NCBI GenBank assembly: GCA_023213395.1
Contig: CM041465.1
Span: 31,131,741 to 31,195,740 of the forward strand
Direction of reading: 5' to 3'
Length of the DNA stretch: 64,000 nucleotides
From: Cycas panzhihuaensis
Taxonomy: Eukaryota > Cycadophyta
The translations under genes were made by a program, and so were the position numbers. Below, piece after piece: positions 1 to 11,559 of the stretch. Position 1 is the first letter of the stretch; every line of letters starts with the position of its first letter. The notes beneath the pieces were generated by a model that saw only the letters and a program-made list of their open reading frames with translations, ran no database searches and was not told the origin of the DNA.

Positions 1-2190
1 AGATAGATCCCTCAAAGGCATCTTTGTCAGATACCCTATGGAAAAAAAGGGATACAAAGTTTTTCTACCTTCACAATGTAAAATCATCATCACTAGAGAT
101 GTTATCTTTGTAGAGGCTGAAGATCAATTACTTAGACTTGACTCCAAGATACCTTCATACCGATTTAATGATGCTACTAAATTTGACGTCTTGATTCTAA
201 AATTTAGGGGGGAAGATGCTCAATAGTTGCTCAAAATCTTAGAATTTGACAATAGAACCCTAGAGGATACAAGTAGTGACTCTCAACCAATGTGTGTACA
301 TCCAACACCATCATTTGAGAACAACCAAGTTGATAAAGGCAAAGCCATAGAAGAAGGACCACCTTATCCAACATCAGTGGCTGGCCTATCTTCTGCAGCA
401 TCGTCAACTTCCTCTATGTCAAACATTTCACATGATCCTTTTTAGGATCAAAACAAAGACTAAGAGGCTGTGGAAATGAAAATCTCATTACCAACTCGAG
501 GTTTTTATGAAGCCTACCAACTACACAAGGACATGCGACCAGATAAAGTAGGCAAAACTGGCACTAGAAGTGCGCATAAAGCAAAGATGCATAGATCATT
601 TTCTATTGAACTTAAACCAACAAAACTGCACCTTGCTCTTAATGAAGAGCCCTTAATGTACCAAGAAGCTATAAAGTATGTAGCTTAGAGAAATACTATG
701 AATGAAGAGTACCAATCTCTTATTAAGAATGATACATAGGAGCTTAAGGATCTATCACTTGGAAGAAATGTAGTTCAAAACAAATGGATATTCAGAAACA
801 AGTACAAATCAGATGGCACCCTAGAAAAACATAAGGTGAGGTTGGTAGCAAAAGGATTCACACAAAGGGAATGCATCAAATACACTAAAATCTTTGCTCC
901 TACAACTAAGTGGCCTATAATTAGAACTCTTATAACCTTAGTTGCTTAATAGGGTTGGAAAATCCACCAACTCGATGTTAAGACCATATTTTTCAATGGG
1001 GACCTTAAATAAGAAATTTACATGGCTCAACCAGAAGGATACGAGATTGTCGGTTATGAGCATAAAGTTTGCAGGTTTAGAAAGTCCTTGTACAGCATAA
1101 AATAAACCCCTCATGCTTAGTTTACCAAGTTATTTGAAAGAATGAGGCAACTTGGATATGAGGTTTGTGATTATCAAGATATTGATGCAATACTATTCAT
1201 CAAGTTCCAAAATGATAAAGTCACTTACCTCTTAATCTTTATGGATAATATGTTAATAACAGGGAATAATGAATAGGTAATCAACAAGCTGAAGAAGGAC
1301 CTTGCTAAAATTTTTAAATTATATGACCTCGGGTTAATGAAATATTACTTAAAAAATGAAGTAACTAAAAAGAATGACCATATCCTTCTCTCCCAAGAAA
1401 AATATATCAACAATCTTCTAACAAAGTTTCAGTTGGAAGGTGCTTGACTAGTGACTACACCTATGGAACCTAATGTTAAACTCTCAGCTAATGATGACAT
1501 TAGGGAGGCAGACATAACACTTTACATGCAACTTGTAGGTAGTCTCATATATACTACCAACACAAGGCTAGATATTGCATACTTTATTGGTATTCTTACA
1601 AGATTTATGACAAATCCTAAGCAGAATCACTGATAAGCTGTAATACGAGCGTTGCGATCCCTGAAGATGACCATCAAATATGGTTTGTTGTATGAACCCA
1701 ATATAGAATTTAAACTTTATGTATACACAGACTCAGACTTTGTCAAAGATAAAGATATAGGAAGATTTACGTCTGGGTACATAACATTTCCTAGAACAGC
1801 ATCAATATCATGGAGATCTAGATGACAGAAGATAGTTGCAGACTCAACTGCCAAAGTTGAATATATTGTTACTTCTGATACAAGTAAGAAGGTGATATGG
1901 CTTAGAAAATTGTTAAATACTTTAAATGCCACCCAAACAAGTTCTATTAGCTTACATATAGATACTCAATCTACAATTCAAATCACTAAAAATCCTGTAT
2001 TTCATGATCGTATCAAACATATAAGTATGAAAGTCCACAGGATTAGAGAACTAGTTTATGATGGCATAGTTCAATTGGAGTACTGTCCCATAATAGATCA
2101 AGTGGCCGATATCTTCATTAAACCACTGTAGAGGGTGAAGTTTGAACAGTTCTGAAGGCAAATCGGCCTTAGGGCCTCCATATCCCACTA
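1..2190 (+). pseudogene. copia pol remnant: integrase C-terminus, RT, RNase H
   Basis: The frame opens inside the integrase C-terminal region (residues such as KGYKVFLPSQCKIIITRDV near 50-110). RT follows from about 700, with NKWIFRNKYKSDG and KVRLVAKGF near 780-860. The catalytic YVDD box is degraded to FMDNM near 1,240. RNase H runs from about 1,700 to 2,131, with TSGYITF and SISWRSR and the end motif VADIFIKPL. RNase H would remove the RNA template during copying, while RT makes the cDNA; neither can work here because of in-frame TAG/TAA codons (for example near 688, 738, 949 and 1,010), mostly explainable as CAG, CAA or TGG changes. The order IN-RT-RH identifies Ty1/copia. Confidence 0.93.
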
Positions 2191-2612
2191 ATTGAAGGAG
2201 ATGATAATAGGACCATCATACTCTGTTTCATTTGTGAAACCCCCTTGTGGGTGCAAAAAGACAAGAGTAAGACTTTGCTTTATCCCATTCATAAAAACCC
2301 CTTGTGGGTGCGAAATGATAAAGGTTGTATCATTTTGGAAAATTAGAACCTGTGAAAACTTGAAAGGGCATGGGGGATGACCAAATGGTATATGGAGATT
2401 TAGTAGATTTGAGCTATACAATTCATTATACTGATTGGCTATCTGGCTTCATTTAAAGAGTTGCCTAAACCAGGCTAGTAGATTAGAAAATCTGTGGCTT
2501 TTCTTCTCCATGAAGGTTTCTCACAAAAGTGTCATAGTAGTTTGTTTTGTAAGAGGCTCAAATAAAGGCCTCATAGGATAGAATAAAATAGAATGAAATA
2601 ACCTTCTACCAT
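2191..2612 (+). other. copia A non-coding spacer before 3' LTR
   Basis: There is no reading frame of note. It contains two near copies of a short CCCCTTGTGGGTG motif about 65 bp apart (near 2,240 and 2,300). The same spacer is found in copy 2 (59,160-59,577), so it is a normal part of family A. Confidence 0.7.
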
Positions 2613-2624
2613 TAAGGGGGAGAT
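2613..2624 (+). promoter_or_regulatory. polypurine tract of copia A copy 1
   Basis: The purine run AAGGGGGAGA lies directly before the LTR start. It is the expected plus-strand primer site; copy 2 has AAGGTGGAGA in the same place. Confidence 0.75.
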
Positions 2625-2922
2625 TGATACAAGTTAATGTCACAAGGTCATTATATTGGTTAATTATTTCTAAAAACGGTCTTAAGTGAACTTTAAATTA
2701 GATCACTTAAGTAAAATGCACTTTCATATGCATTATATGTAATTTTGTTTCACCTAACTCTAATGCTCCCTCTCTCAATATAAAAGTAAAAGCTCAATGG
2801 AGGAGGCTTATTCTTACCTCCCCATTTTGTGAGAGCTACTCTCTTTCTCTCAAGTCTCTCTTACTCCCATGTTTGAATTTATGTTTATTGCATGGAGCTA
2901 ATGGATAGATCCACTATTTTCA
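2625..2922 (+). repeat. 3' LTR of copia A copy 1 (298 bp)
   Basis: It begins TGATACAAGTTAATGTC and ends CTATTTTCA, giving TG...CA ends. It is the same length as, and closely similar to, both LTRs of copy 2 (38,484-38,781 and 59,590-59,887). A TATA-like AATATAAAAG lies near 2,778. Confidence 0.93.
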
Positions 2923-3779
2923 CACCCATCTACACCTTTCAATTGAACCCATCTAAGCATATTTGTGTCCTTCATCTATGAATTATTTACACCCCATTTG
3001 TGTCCCTTTTTGGTTGGTTTGTAAACTAATTTCTTTATCATTATTGTTGTGCCTCTTTTGCATCTGTGTTCTCTCTTATTTCCACCCTCTTGAGGACTGA
3101 AAAATACATGTACTTTTGCAACAAAAACATTTAAAATATTCTAATACATTAAAGTATATTAAAATACTTTTGAAATATTTGAAGTTACATCACTTTTATT
3201 ACCATTATCATGGCTATTTCAAATTCAAATGTTTTAATGATTTAATATTTCACTTTTACAGATTCACATACATTATAATAATACTTCAATACATTGTATT
3301 TGAGTCGTTTCGATAATGTGTTATTTTTGTACAGTTGGGCAAGCACACTATCTACATTACTCAATAATTTGGTTACTTTTAAGGTTATTCTTTTGTGTGT
3401 GGGCTCCACATTCGAGCTATTAAGTAATCTGTGTAATTTAGCAGCTTGATAGTACGCATTATAAGTGATATGCAATAATAAAGTGACCAAGATCAATTTT
3501 TATAAAGGGGGCCAAGTGAATTTTTGAGGACAATTGCTGAAAGGCATGACCCAACTTTGCTCCATGTACCATAACTTTCACCAACGAAGCTAGAAAGTGG
3601 TTATGCCTATACTAGATTAAAGTACATTCACACCTGGTTAAAACAAGTAGTCACACACCCATCTTCAGTTTTAGTTTGATAGATATTTCAATGAGTAAAG
3701 TTGAGGCAATGCATTTTTGAGTAATTTTTATTAAAAACTTAATTTTTGCCAAAAGTTTTTAATGTATAACTTTGTGATC
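2923..3779. other. AT-rich flank without recognisable gene
   Basis: There is no convincing coding frame or family motif. The segment just before the primer-binding site at 3,780 should hold the 5' LTR of copia B, but I see no clear match to that element's 3' LTR at 18,667. Either the 5' LTR has diverged or it was replaced. Confidence 0.5.
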
Positions 3780-3795
3780 TGGTATCAAAATTGAG
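3780..3795 (+). promoter_or_regulatory. primer-binding site of copia B (tRNA-iMet type)
   Basis: TGGTATCAAAATTGAG matches the usual plant TGGTATCAGAGC primer site apart from a few changes, and lies about 370 bp before gag. Confidence 0.7.
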
Positions 3796-4149
3796 TCATG
3801 TTCAAAGTATTAGACTCCATTTTATACTATCTATTAAATTGTAAAGTTAGATTTTTTTTTTTGAAATCATTTTATGTACAATTTTTATTCTCCAAAGTGC
3901 TGCTAGTGAAGGGCTTCTTACATGATGACCCTTATATAAACTAGTAAAAAATCTTATTGTAACCTCTCATTAATAAATATTATTTCTCCTTGAGGTGGTT
4001 AGAGTCCCAATTGGGACATTTGCATTAGTCCCAGAGGTGAAGTGGGATACTTTTTGTAGTTGTTAAGTGCCCTTTCATTATTTTTTTATGTCATTTGATT
4101 GCATTTGCTTCAAACTACTCTATATTTTTTTTTGAAAGTATATTGTTCA

Positions 4150-4731
4150 AAGTAATCTTCTTTACAAGGGCAGTAAATATTAGAAATGTGATTGTAACCA
4201 AGTTTGATGGAAACAACTTTCTTAATTAGAGTAGGCAACTGAAGCCTATTTTTATTACAAAAGATATGTGGGAACTTGTTAATGCAGGTTATGAAGAAAT
4301 CAATGATATAGTTATGAATGATGAGAAAAAAGACTATAAAGAGAATGCCAAGAGGGATAATGAAGCACTAGCACTTATTTTTTGTACACTAGAGGATTAT
4401 ATCTTTCCTAGAGTCAATAAAGCCACAACATCTAAGGAGGCTTGAGACATCTTCAAAACAACATAGGAAGGGGTAATATCTTCAAAGTTACAAACTCTAA
4501 GGAGCAAGTTTGAGAATTTAAGGATGATAATTAGAGAAGGAATCAATGAGTTCATCAGTAAGGTTCAAGATTTGGTGAATTAAATGAGATCTTTAAGAGA
4601 AATGATAAGTGAACAAAGAATTATTGAAAGGATTTTAAGGTGTGTAGGAGAAATCAAAAGGTTTAAAATGGTGGTAATAAGTATTGTGCCCCTAGCTGTT
4701 AAGGAGAAGAAAGGGGGTAATGAATTATTTG
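4150..4731 (+). pseudogene. copia B gag, N-terminal part
   Basis: The frame reads KFDGNNFLN near its start, then NDEALALIFCTLEDYIFPRV-like and SKEA motifs, ending with SKLQTLRSKFENL and the following helix. This is the copia capsid-type gag seen again in element C (60,403 back to 59,893, minus strand) and element D (63,617 on). Gag forms the cytoplasmic particle that holds the RNA. Several stops interrupt it (the TAG after FLN is a probable former tryptophan codon). The exact start codon is not clear because the first ATG seems mutated to GTG. The frame is cut by element E at AACAT (4,732-4,736). Confidence 0.85.
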
Positions 4732-4736
4732 AACAT

Positions 4737-5470
4737 TATTGTGGTTAGATTTGACTCCTATGCATTCGTTAGGGGAATGTATGATAAAATCTAGATGAAA
4801 CAATGGATATTTTGTAGGGCAATTATTCGACAACCATTCAAGAAGAAGAATGGATGAAAAACACATAGAAAACATGATCATTCCATCATAGGAACAAATG
4901 TTGTACAATAGAAATAGACCAAACAGAAAACAAACATGTGTTGCATAGTTAGGAACATATTGGGAATGGATGCAAAATAGATAGCATAAGAAAAGAGACA
5001 CGTGGACCCAACTATATGGATTAACAGACATATTAAGGAGATAGTAGGAATGGATTAATAGTGAAGAGATATTTGTTAGGGAAAATGAACAGTTGTGACT
5101 GTTAGTCATAACCATTTTGTAGCAGGGGTGTAAAGGGTATTTAAACACATCCATGCATGGAAATAGATGTGAGAGTTGAGTAAGTGATCTATTTAGGATC
5201 TGACCTAGTACAGATGACTAGTTAGCCATGTATAGATAGAATATGATATGAAGTATTATCTATTGTCTAATAATATTATAGAGTTACATGGATATCATGT
5301 GTACTTAATGTGGAATGCATGGTGATTCTATGTATATGAGCATATTTGTGGAATTATGTAGCATAATGAATGAAAGATATATATGTTGACGACATGAACA
5401 CACCTTAGACTACAATGGAAAACCTTAACAAGTTAAGATCTTATAGTAAGAAGCAGATTGTAAGTTAACA
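4737..5470 (+). repeat. 5' LTR of element E (full copy)
   Basis: It aligns from its first base to the 3' LTR at 14,510-15,216, with differences that are mostly transitions. The first two bases TG are mutated to TA here. It ends GTTAACA at 5,470. It contains a hairpin-forming TGTGACT...AGTCATA palindrome near 5,093 and a TATA-like ATTTAAACAC near 5,138. Confidence 0.85.
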
Positions 5471-5480
5471 TTAGATGGAT

Positions 5481-5860
5481 AGTTGTGACTGTTAGTCACA
5501 ACCGTTTCGTAATGGGGATGTTAAGGATATTTAAACATATCCATGCATGGGAATGGATGTGAGATCGAAGTAAGTGATCTATTTGGGATTTGACTTGCTA
5601 TGAATGACCAATCAGCTATGTACATACATAATATGATATAAAGTATTGACTATTGTCTAATAATATTATAGAGTTACGTGGATATCATGTGTACTTAATG
5701 TGGACTGCATGGTGATTTTATGTATATGAGCATATTTGTGGACTTTTGTGGCATAATGAATGAAATATATATATGTTAACCATGTGCACACACCCTAGAC
5801 TACAATGAAAAACCTTGAAAAGTGAAGATCTTGTAGTAGGAAGCAGATTCTAAGTCAATA
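5481..5860 (+). repeat. second, partial LTR copy of element E
   Basis: Starting at AGTTGTGACT (also at 5,091) the LTR sequence is repeated, offset by 390 bp, as far as the LTR end AAGTCAATA. The 10 bp between the two copies (TTAGATGGAT) begin with TTAG, the same bases that follow the second copy at 5,861. The 5' end is therefore a full LTR, a scrap of primer-site sequence, then the 3' part of another LTR. Confidence 0.85.
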
Positions 5861-5861
5861 T

Positions 5862-5878
5862 TAGTTTCGTTGCCTAAG
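5862..5878 (+). promoter_or_regulatory. primer-binding site of element E (decayed, tRNA-Asp type)
   Basis: TAGTTTCGTTGCCTAAG keeps the central CGTTGCC of the plant tRNA-Asp primer site (TGGCGCCGTTGCCGGGG). Most differences are transitions. The position immediately after the LTR fits. Confidence 0.55.
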
Positions 5879-5991
5879 TCCACTAGCAGAGGGAAGAAAA
5901 GCCAAAACTTTATGTGTAAAGGGTAAGTCACCCAGGCTGTCACCATGATGGCAGGCTCAAACTAAGCCTAGGCAGCCAGGGGGACCTTCCA

Positions 5992-7890
5992 ATGCCACCT
6001 AAATGGTCTTTGAAGTCAAATCAGTCACAGAAGAAACCTCAGGGGATAATAGAATCTAGCAGGCAGAAAGCCTTAAGATGGTCGAAAGAGAAAAAGCTAA
6101 GGAGAGCAAGGAGATTAAGTATAGACAAAAAAGAGGAACAAAATAAATCAGTGGAAGAATATGAGGCAAGTGGTGCCTAAACACCATAGGAAATAGAAAA
6201 TAGAGGCCAAGGGGAGCTTATGATAATCACACCTGCTCCAAAAAGATATCACAAAGGAAGGAATATTGAGGAGGAAAACAACCCTAAGATAGAAGTAAGT
6301 TTGGACTCTACTCTGAATGACCTAAGTGGTAATGACGAAAGGGAAGAGGAAGGTCCCCAGGCACATTAGGAAAATTGATTGATTAGACAACTATTTGAAG
6401 ATCCACCAAAGGGAACAAATACCAGGAGTACCAGGGGTAATATGGTTGAAGTCACCTATCTATAATCCCCTATTCGAGAAAGGGAATAATGGGGAACAAA
6501 AACCACTAAGAAGATCTTATAAGAAGTTTTCAAAAGGAAAGGAAACAAGCCCACCTTAAAGGGAGGAGAGGAGGAATAACGCAACCATGGCACACCATAA
6601 GGAGTTTGGGAAACTCATTTTTGACGATTCTACAAATGCCATAGAATATATTTTATCTATTCCAAAGGTTAATTAATCTCAAAAAGGTCATAGATGAAAC
6701 TAAAATTAAGGAGAGATTTGCATATTCATTGAGGGGTGTACCATTAGCTTGGTACAAACAATTGGACCCACACAAATCATGGAGTGAAATTAAAAAGGAA
6801 TTTGAAGAAAGGTTTTTGAAATACCACAATAATGATATTATAGATTTAACCCTAAGGAGATCCAACAGAAACTTGGAGAATCTATAATCATATATATCAA
6901 CAAAATAGACATGGTCGCCCCTACTATGACAAAAGGAGAGATCACAGACCTAAATATGTGTACCTTCTTTATAAATGGGTTGAACACCAAATTGAGGAAT
7001 GAAATAGCATCACACCCCCTAAAATCATACAAACATGCACATGAATTAGTCTTGGATTTCAAGAAAGAAATCAACACTAAGAGAATAGCTTATAGCCCTT
7101 TGGTCATAAGATTATAAGAGGAGATAAATGAGTTGAAGACACAAAACCTCAATAGGCCCTTATCTTAAATGGCCAAAATAGAAGAAAATAGAAAAATTGA
7201 AACCCTCAAGAAGGAAGTGACTAGGTTGAAATTATAAGAGCATAGATATCAAAACAACTCTGGGGAAGACTTTGGTAAGCATCAGAATAAGAAAACCCTA
7301 ATAGAAAGATGGTGCCATATCTGTGTGGAGGATACTCACACGATAAAAGAATGTGAATGCAATGCTTGAATTTGTAAGCAAAACACTTGGTGTCATATTT
7401 GTGACCAAGGAACACATAACACTTAGAAATATTATTTCAACACCAAAAGCACTAATGCCAGAGGAAGAGGATAGAGAAATAATCCAAATATCAGAATGAT
7501 ATACATAATAAATACACAACCTAAAAATCTAAGGAAGAAACCTCTATTGGGAAGATGTTTAATCTCTCTAGAATATGGACACTGGAAGTCAGATTGTCTA
7601 GTGGCAAAAATTCAAAAAGGATGTTCTTATCTATGTAAGAACTGTGGACCATGCACACATACCATATAGGAATGCAAAGGAAAGGGCAAGGCCTTAAATG
7701 GGGTAATAATTATACCAGATTCCCCTAAAAATGTCAATTTACAAAACAAAAGGAATAAGGTGAAAATAATTTACCCAAATCTCATACTAGAAATTGACCT
7801 TTTTATTACCGCAAAAAGGGCCTTAGAGGAAGACACAAAAGAGGAAGTAACCAAGTCCTTACTAATGGAGAAACCAAAAATAAAATAAGT
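5992..7890 (+). pseudogene. element E gag
   Basis: The region opens with MPPKWSLKSNQSQKKPQ and a lysine/glutamate-rich stretch. The capsid-like part is near 6,590-7,110 (KEFGKLIFDDSTNAIEYI, INKIDMVAPTMTKGEITDL, ASHPLKSYKHAHELV). At least four CCHC-like knuckles follow: CHICVEDTHTIKEC near 7,315, CHICDQGTHN near 7,390, CLISLEYGHWKSDC near 7,557 and CKNCGPCTHTI near 7,640. One or two would be usual, so the knuckle number is high. Gag packages the element RNA. Several stops and at least one frame change are present. Confidence 0.8.
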
Positions 7891-8094
7891 ATATCGAAGA
7901 AGAAATAAAAAAATTGAAGAAAAATCATTAGCAGAAAACTTAGGGGAAGAACCTTAAGTCAAAAGAGCTCCTACAAAAGTTGGTACTCATGGAAGACCTA
8001 GTCATACAATTAGACTTAACCATCCCACTAGAAAAAGTCATTAATTGGATAAAAGAAGGAAAGATTCACCTAAAGGAAGCCTCCTAAAGTTTGC

Positions 8095-8441
8095 ATAAAA
8101 TCAAACCTTCCTACAACTTAGATCCTTCAGTTGATATAAGCATTCTAGGGGTAACCCTAAAGAATGTTATTATGGATGGAGGAGCTACAGTAAATGTATT
8201 GTCCACCCAGACATAGAAGAAATTGGGAAATCCAAGATTATTGCCCATAAATTACTCGTTAAAACTAGTAAACGAGCTATTAATGAAACCAATAGGGCAT
8301 TTGGAGAATATACAAGTGAACATAGCCAGTATTATTGTTCCCGTATACTACACAATCATTGATACTATCAAGGACATGGTTACTTATTTGACATTACTAG
8401 GGAGACCATGGTTATACCAAATAGACTACCTGCAAAGTTAG
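8095..8441 (+). pseudogene. element E aspartic protease
   Basis: The active-site region reads VIMDGGATVNVLS near 8,165-8,205 (D-G-G in place of D-S-G, a variant common in plant gypsy elements). The C-terminal signature LGRPWLYQIDYL lies near 8,400-8,435. It would cut the Gag-Pol polyprotein. A TAG lies within it at about 8,214. Confidence 0.85.
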
Positions 8442-8447
8442 AGAGAC

Positions 8448-10008
8448 GTGACCTTTACATGTACTGACCGAGGAAATGAGGTCATCCTTCCTATGTTGGC
8501 GAAAGGAAGATACATAGTGGAAGTGATTCTAGATAATGCATCCAAGAACACAATAGTAATACAGGAAACTTCTTCAACCTTCAACGAAGCCAACTTGTAC
8601 TATACGATAGAAGAGACTGCACATATGAATGATACTCAAGAGTTTGAACCCAACATCTATGGAAATTTTCCATCAGATGCATCATCATATAGAGAAGGAA
8701 CCACCAACATGATCAATTATTGGATGGATAACTCATATGAGATACAACCCCACTCATTTTATTGTAATTTATTATCTAAATATTTTTCAATTGATAATGA
8801 ATTAAGTAATAACTTAGATTATATAGGTCTCACTCATCCTAATGAATCATTAGATAATAATGACTTGGTAAAGGTGGAGTTCCAAATTTGTAATGAGGTA
8901 TATGTAAACCTATTAACTTCTAAGACCCCATCCTTACCCCCTTTCCAACCCCCCATCCCTACCCCCATTCCCTAGAGCTAATTCTAGAGATCTGGATAAT
9001 CTCCTTCTTGACTTTGAGGAAACCCCTATAACCCTTTATGTCGAAGACTAAAAGGTTGAGGTAGAAATTCCCCTCCCTACCTAAACTTTTCCTCTAGATT
9101 CTCTGAAGTTCCTTTCTATTAATCCCCCTAGTGAAAAAGAGATGAGTGATAACCTCTAAGGGTTAATAAAAGATACCTACTTCACTAAACTCATATCCAA
9201 AGATAGAACGGATCAACAAAAATAATTACCCTTATTCCAAGGAAAGAAAATACAAGGTACAAATCATCTAATTCAATGAATAGAACATTAGTTACATTGT
9301 TGGATATTAGATAAAACCCAATAGATCTTTGACTTCGTAGCTACCCTACATGACCATGCATGGTGGTGGTATATAGCCTACCACCATACCCTTCGAACAT
9401 GAAACAATCTATAGTCAGCTTTCTATCTCATATTTGATCCACCCCAAAACCTACTAATTTTAGGATTCTAGGTAGGAGAATGCCCTAACAAATATCTCTT
9501 TAGGTGCATACATGTTTAGAAGCATTTGAGTATCCCTAAACTCCAATGGAGTCACTTATTTATCCATACACTCAGAACATTGGCAAAAACATGGTACTTG
9601 AAATAAGAACAAACCTAATTAGTAACTTGGGAAGAAATCGAACATTCATTCACCAAAGCTTTTTCATACTCCTCCAATAACCAAGTAATACACAAAGTTT
9701 TAAAAAATATAAGGGATATAGGTAAAAAAGTAGAAAAACATCTAATGTCAATTGAAAACATTAAGAACACAAAAGTTGACGATAATGAAGAAGAGGGAGA
9801 GAAAAAAGAGATCCTAAATCTACCTCCAAAGTATACAAAACTAAGATATAAGCAAAGAAATATAGAAGACATAGTTTCCCACCAAACAGAAAAGGGAGTA
9901 CAATATGGAGAACCCAAAACTACTCAAATAAACCTTGAGACAGAGATAGAACTGAAGAATATTATCATCAGTGATTACTGGGATAAGAAAATGATAGCAA
10001 AAGCCTAA
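8448..10008 (+). pseudogene. element E linker between protease and RT
   Basis: An open stretch (8,448-8,975) rich in Asn, Asp and Glu and ending in a proline run follows the protease. A second, Lys/Glu-rich stretch (9,600-10,008) leads into the RT. I recognise no domain; this matches the variable linker found in many plant gypsy pol genes. Confidence 0.55.
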
Positions 10009-11340
10009 GCACTATTTGAAGAATATCAAGATATATTTGCCTAGTCATACAATGATCTCAAAGGAATCCCACCCAAGATTGGGATGCATGTCAGCCTAGT
10101 GGAAGGGGCAAAACTAGTTAATTAGAGACCATATAGAATGAATCCACGATATAAGAAAAAATTTAAAATAGAATTGGACAAGATGTTGGAGGTAGGATAC
10201 ATATATGAGATTGAATATAGTGATTGGATAAGCTTTATAGTGGTAATACCCAAGAAAAATAGGAAAATTTAAGTGTGTATAGATTATCGACAACTTAATA
10301 AAGTCACTAAGAAAGACCCCTTTCCAATTTCTTTTATAGAAGACATCCTAGAAATCGTAGGAGGAAAGGAAGTTTATTCTTTCACAGATAGGTTTAATGG
10401 ATACAAATAAGTGAGCATCACACCTGAAGATCAACATAAAACAACCTATGTGACCAAATGTGGAACTTATGTATATTGAGTTATGCCATTAAAACTCACT
10501 AATGCCCCAACAACCTTCTGAAGAATTATACTTAACGTATTTAAGAAATTAGCAGGAGAAACAATCATTGTATTCCTAGATAATTGGACTCTATATGGTA
10601 TAATGAAAAGCCATATAAAAAATTTAAGAATAATTCCACAAACATGCTGGGAGAATAATATATGCTTGAACCCATAAAAATGTATTTTTTTGGTACCCTT
10701 CAATAATCTTCTGGGATGTGTGGTTAGTAAGGAAGAATTAATGATGGACCCAATAAAAGGATTTTTGGGATTAACCAAATACTACAAATTTGTAAAAGGA
10801 TATGCTTAGATAGAAGGACCATTAAAGGACCTCCTTAAAGAGGAAATAGAGTGGCAATGGGGGCCAAAGCAGCAAAAAGCATTCAAAACCCTAAAATGAG
10901 CCATAGCTTCAGCTCTGTATTACATTTTCCCAATTGGAATAAAATATTTTATTGTGCATGTTGACGCCTCCTAATATGCGGTTGGTTGTGTCCTAACCTA
11001 GCTTAACAAAAATAATGTGGACTAGTCTATATACTTTACCAACCAAAAATTAACCAGAGTGGAAGAGAATTATATAACAACAGAACAGGAATGGCTTGGA
11101 ATAGTGTATGCCCTCCAAAAGTTTTGCTATTACTTATTGGCAAATCCTTTATATTTTATATAGACCATCAGGCACTCATGTATTTGGTTAATAAACCATT
11201 GTTAAGGGGACGTATCAATCATTAGCTTATGTTGTTCCAAGAATTCACTTTATGGATTATAGCAAAACTAGGGAAAGCACATATCATCTTTGATCAACTT
11301 TCTTGAATCCATAATGGAGAAAATGTTGTAGAAGTATCAG
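10009..11340 (+). pseudogene. element E reverse transcriptase and RNase H
   Basis: The pre-RT motif ALFEEYQDIFA is at about 10,010. RT blocks follow: RPYRMNPRYKKK near 10,130, VVIPKKNRKI near 10,240, CIDYRQLNKVTKKDPFP near 10,280, and FLDNW near 10,575 in place of the catalytic F/Y-x-D-D. RNase H begins with IVHVDAS near 10,955, then VEENYITTEQEWLGIVYALQKF near 11,060-11,130 and HQALMYLVNKPLLRGR-like sequence near 11,170-11,215. The second catalytic aspartate of RT is lost (D to N), and many stops are present. Confidence 0.92.
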
Positions 11341-11559
11341 ATGACTTCTCGATTATAACACTCTTTAATATCAAATCAATTTATGTAGAGTGGTATCATA
11401 ATATAATTGAATTCTTAGTCAGAGGATAATGTCCTCCAATAATGGATAAGACCCAAAAATGGAATTTAGTAAGAAAAGCAGAACCCTACCAACTAATTGG
11501 AGGAGAATTATACTAATTAGGACTACATGATATTCTATGAATATGCATTCGCCTATATG

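Larger units (their letters stand above)
1..2922 (+). mobile_element. Ty1/copia element, family A copy 1 (3' part, cut by window edge)
   Basis: This is the 3' portion of a copia retrotransposon. It holds the integrase C-terminus, reverse transcriptase and RNase H, a 430 bp non-coding spacer, a polypurine tract and a 298 bp 3' LTR. The same order and closely similar sequence recur at 43,200-45,101 plus 58,887-59,887, which is the second copy of the family. The 5' end lies outside the window, so the target duplication cannot be tested; the five bases after the LTR are CACCC. The coding part is broken by many stops. Confidence 0.93.

Noticed and set aside
4699-5154. Minus-strand ORF of 151 codons with hydrophobic stretches
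   Set aside because: It lies across the gag/LTR junction of copia B and element E, so it did not exist before the insertion; it is a chance frame in the LTR.
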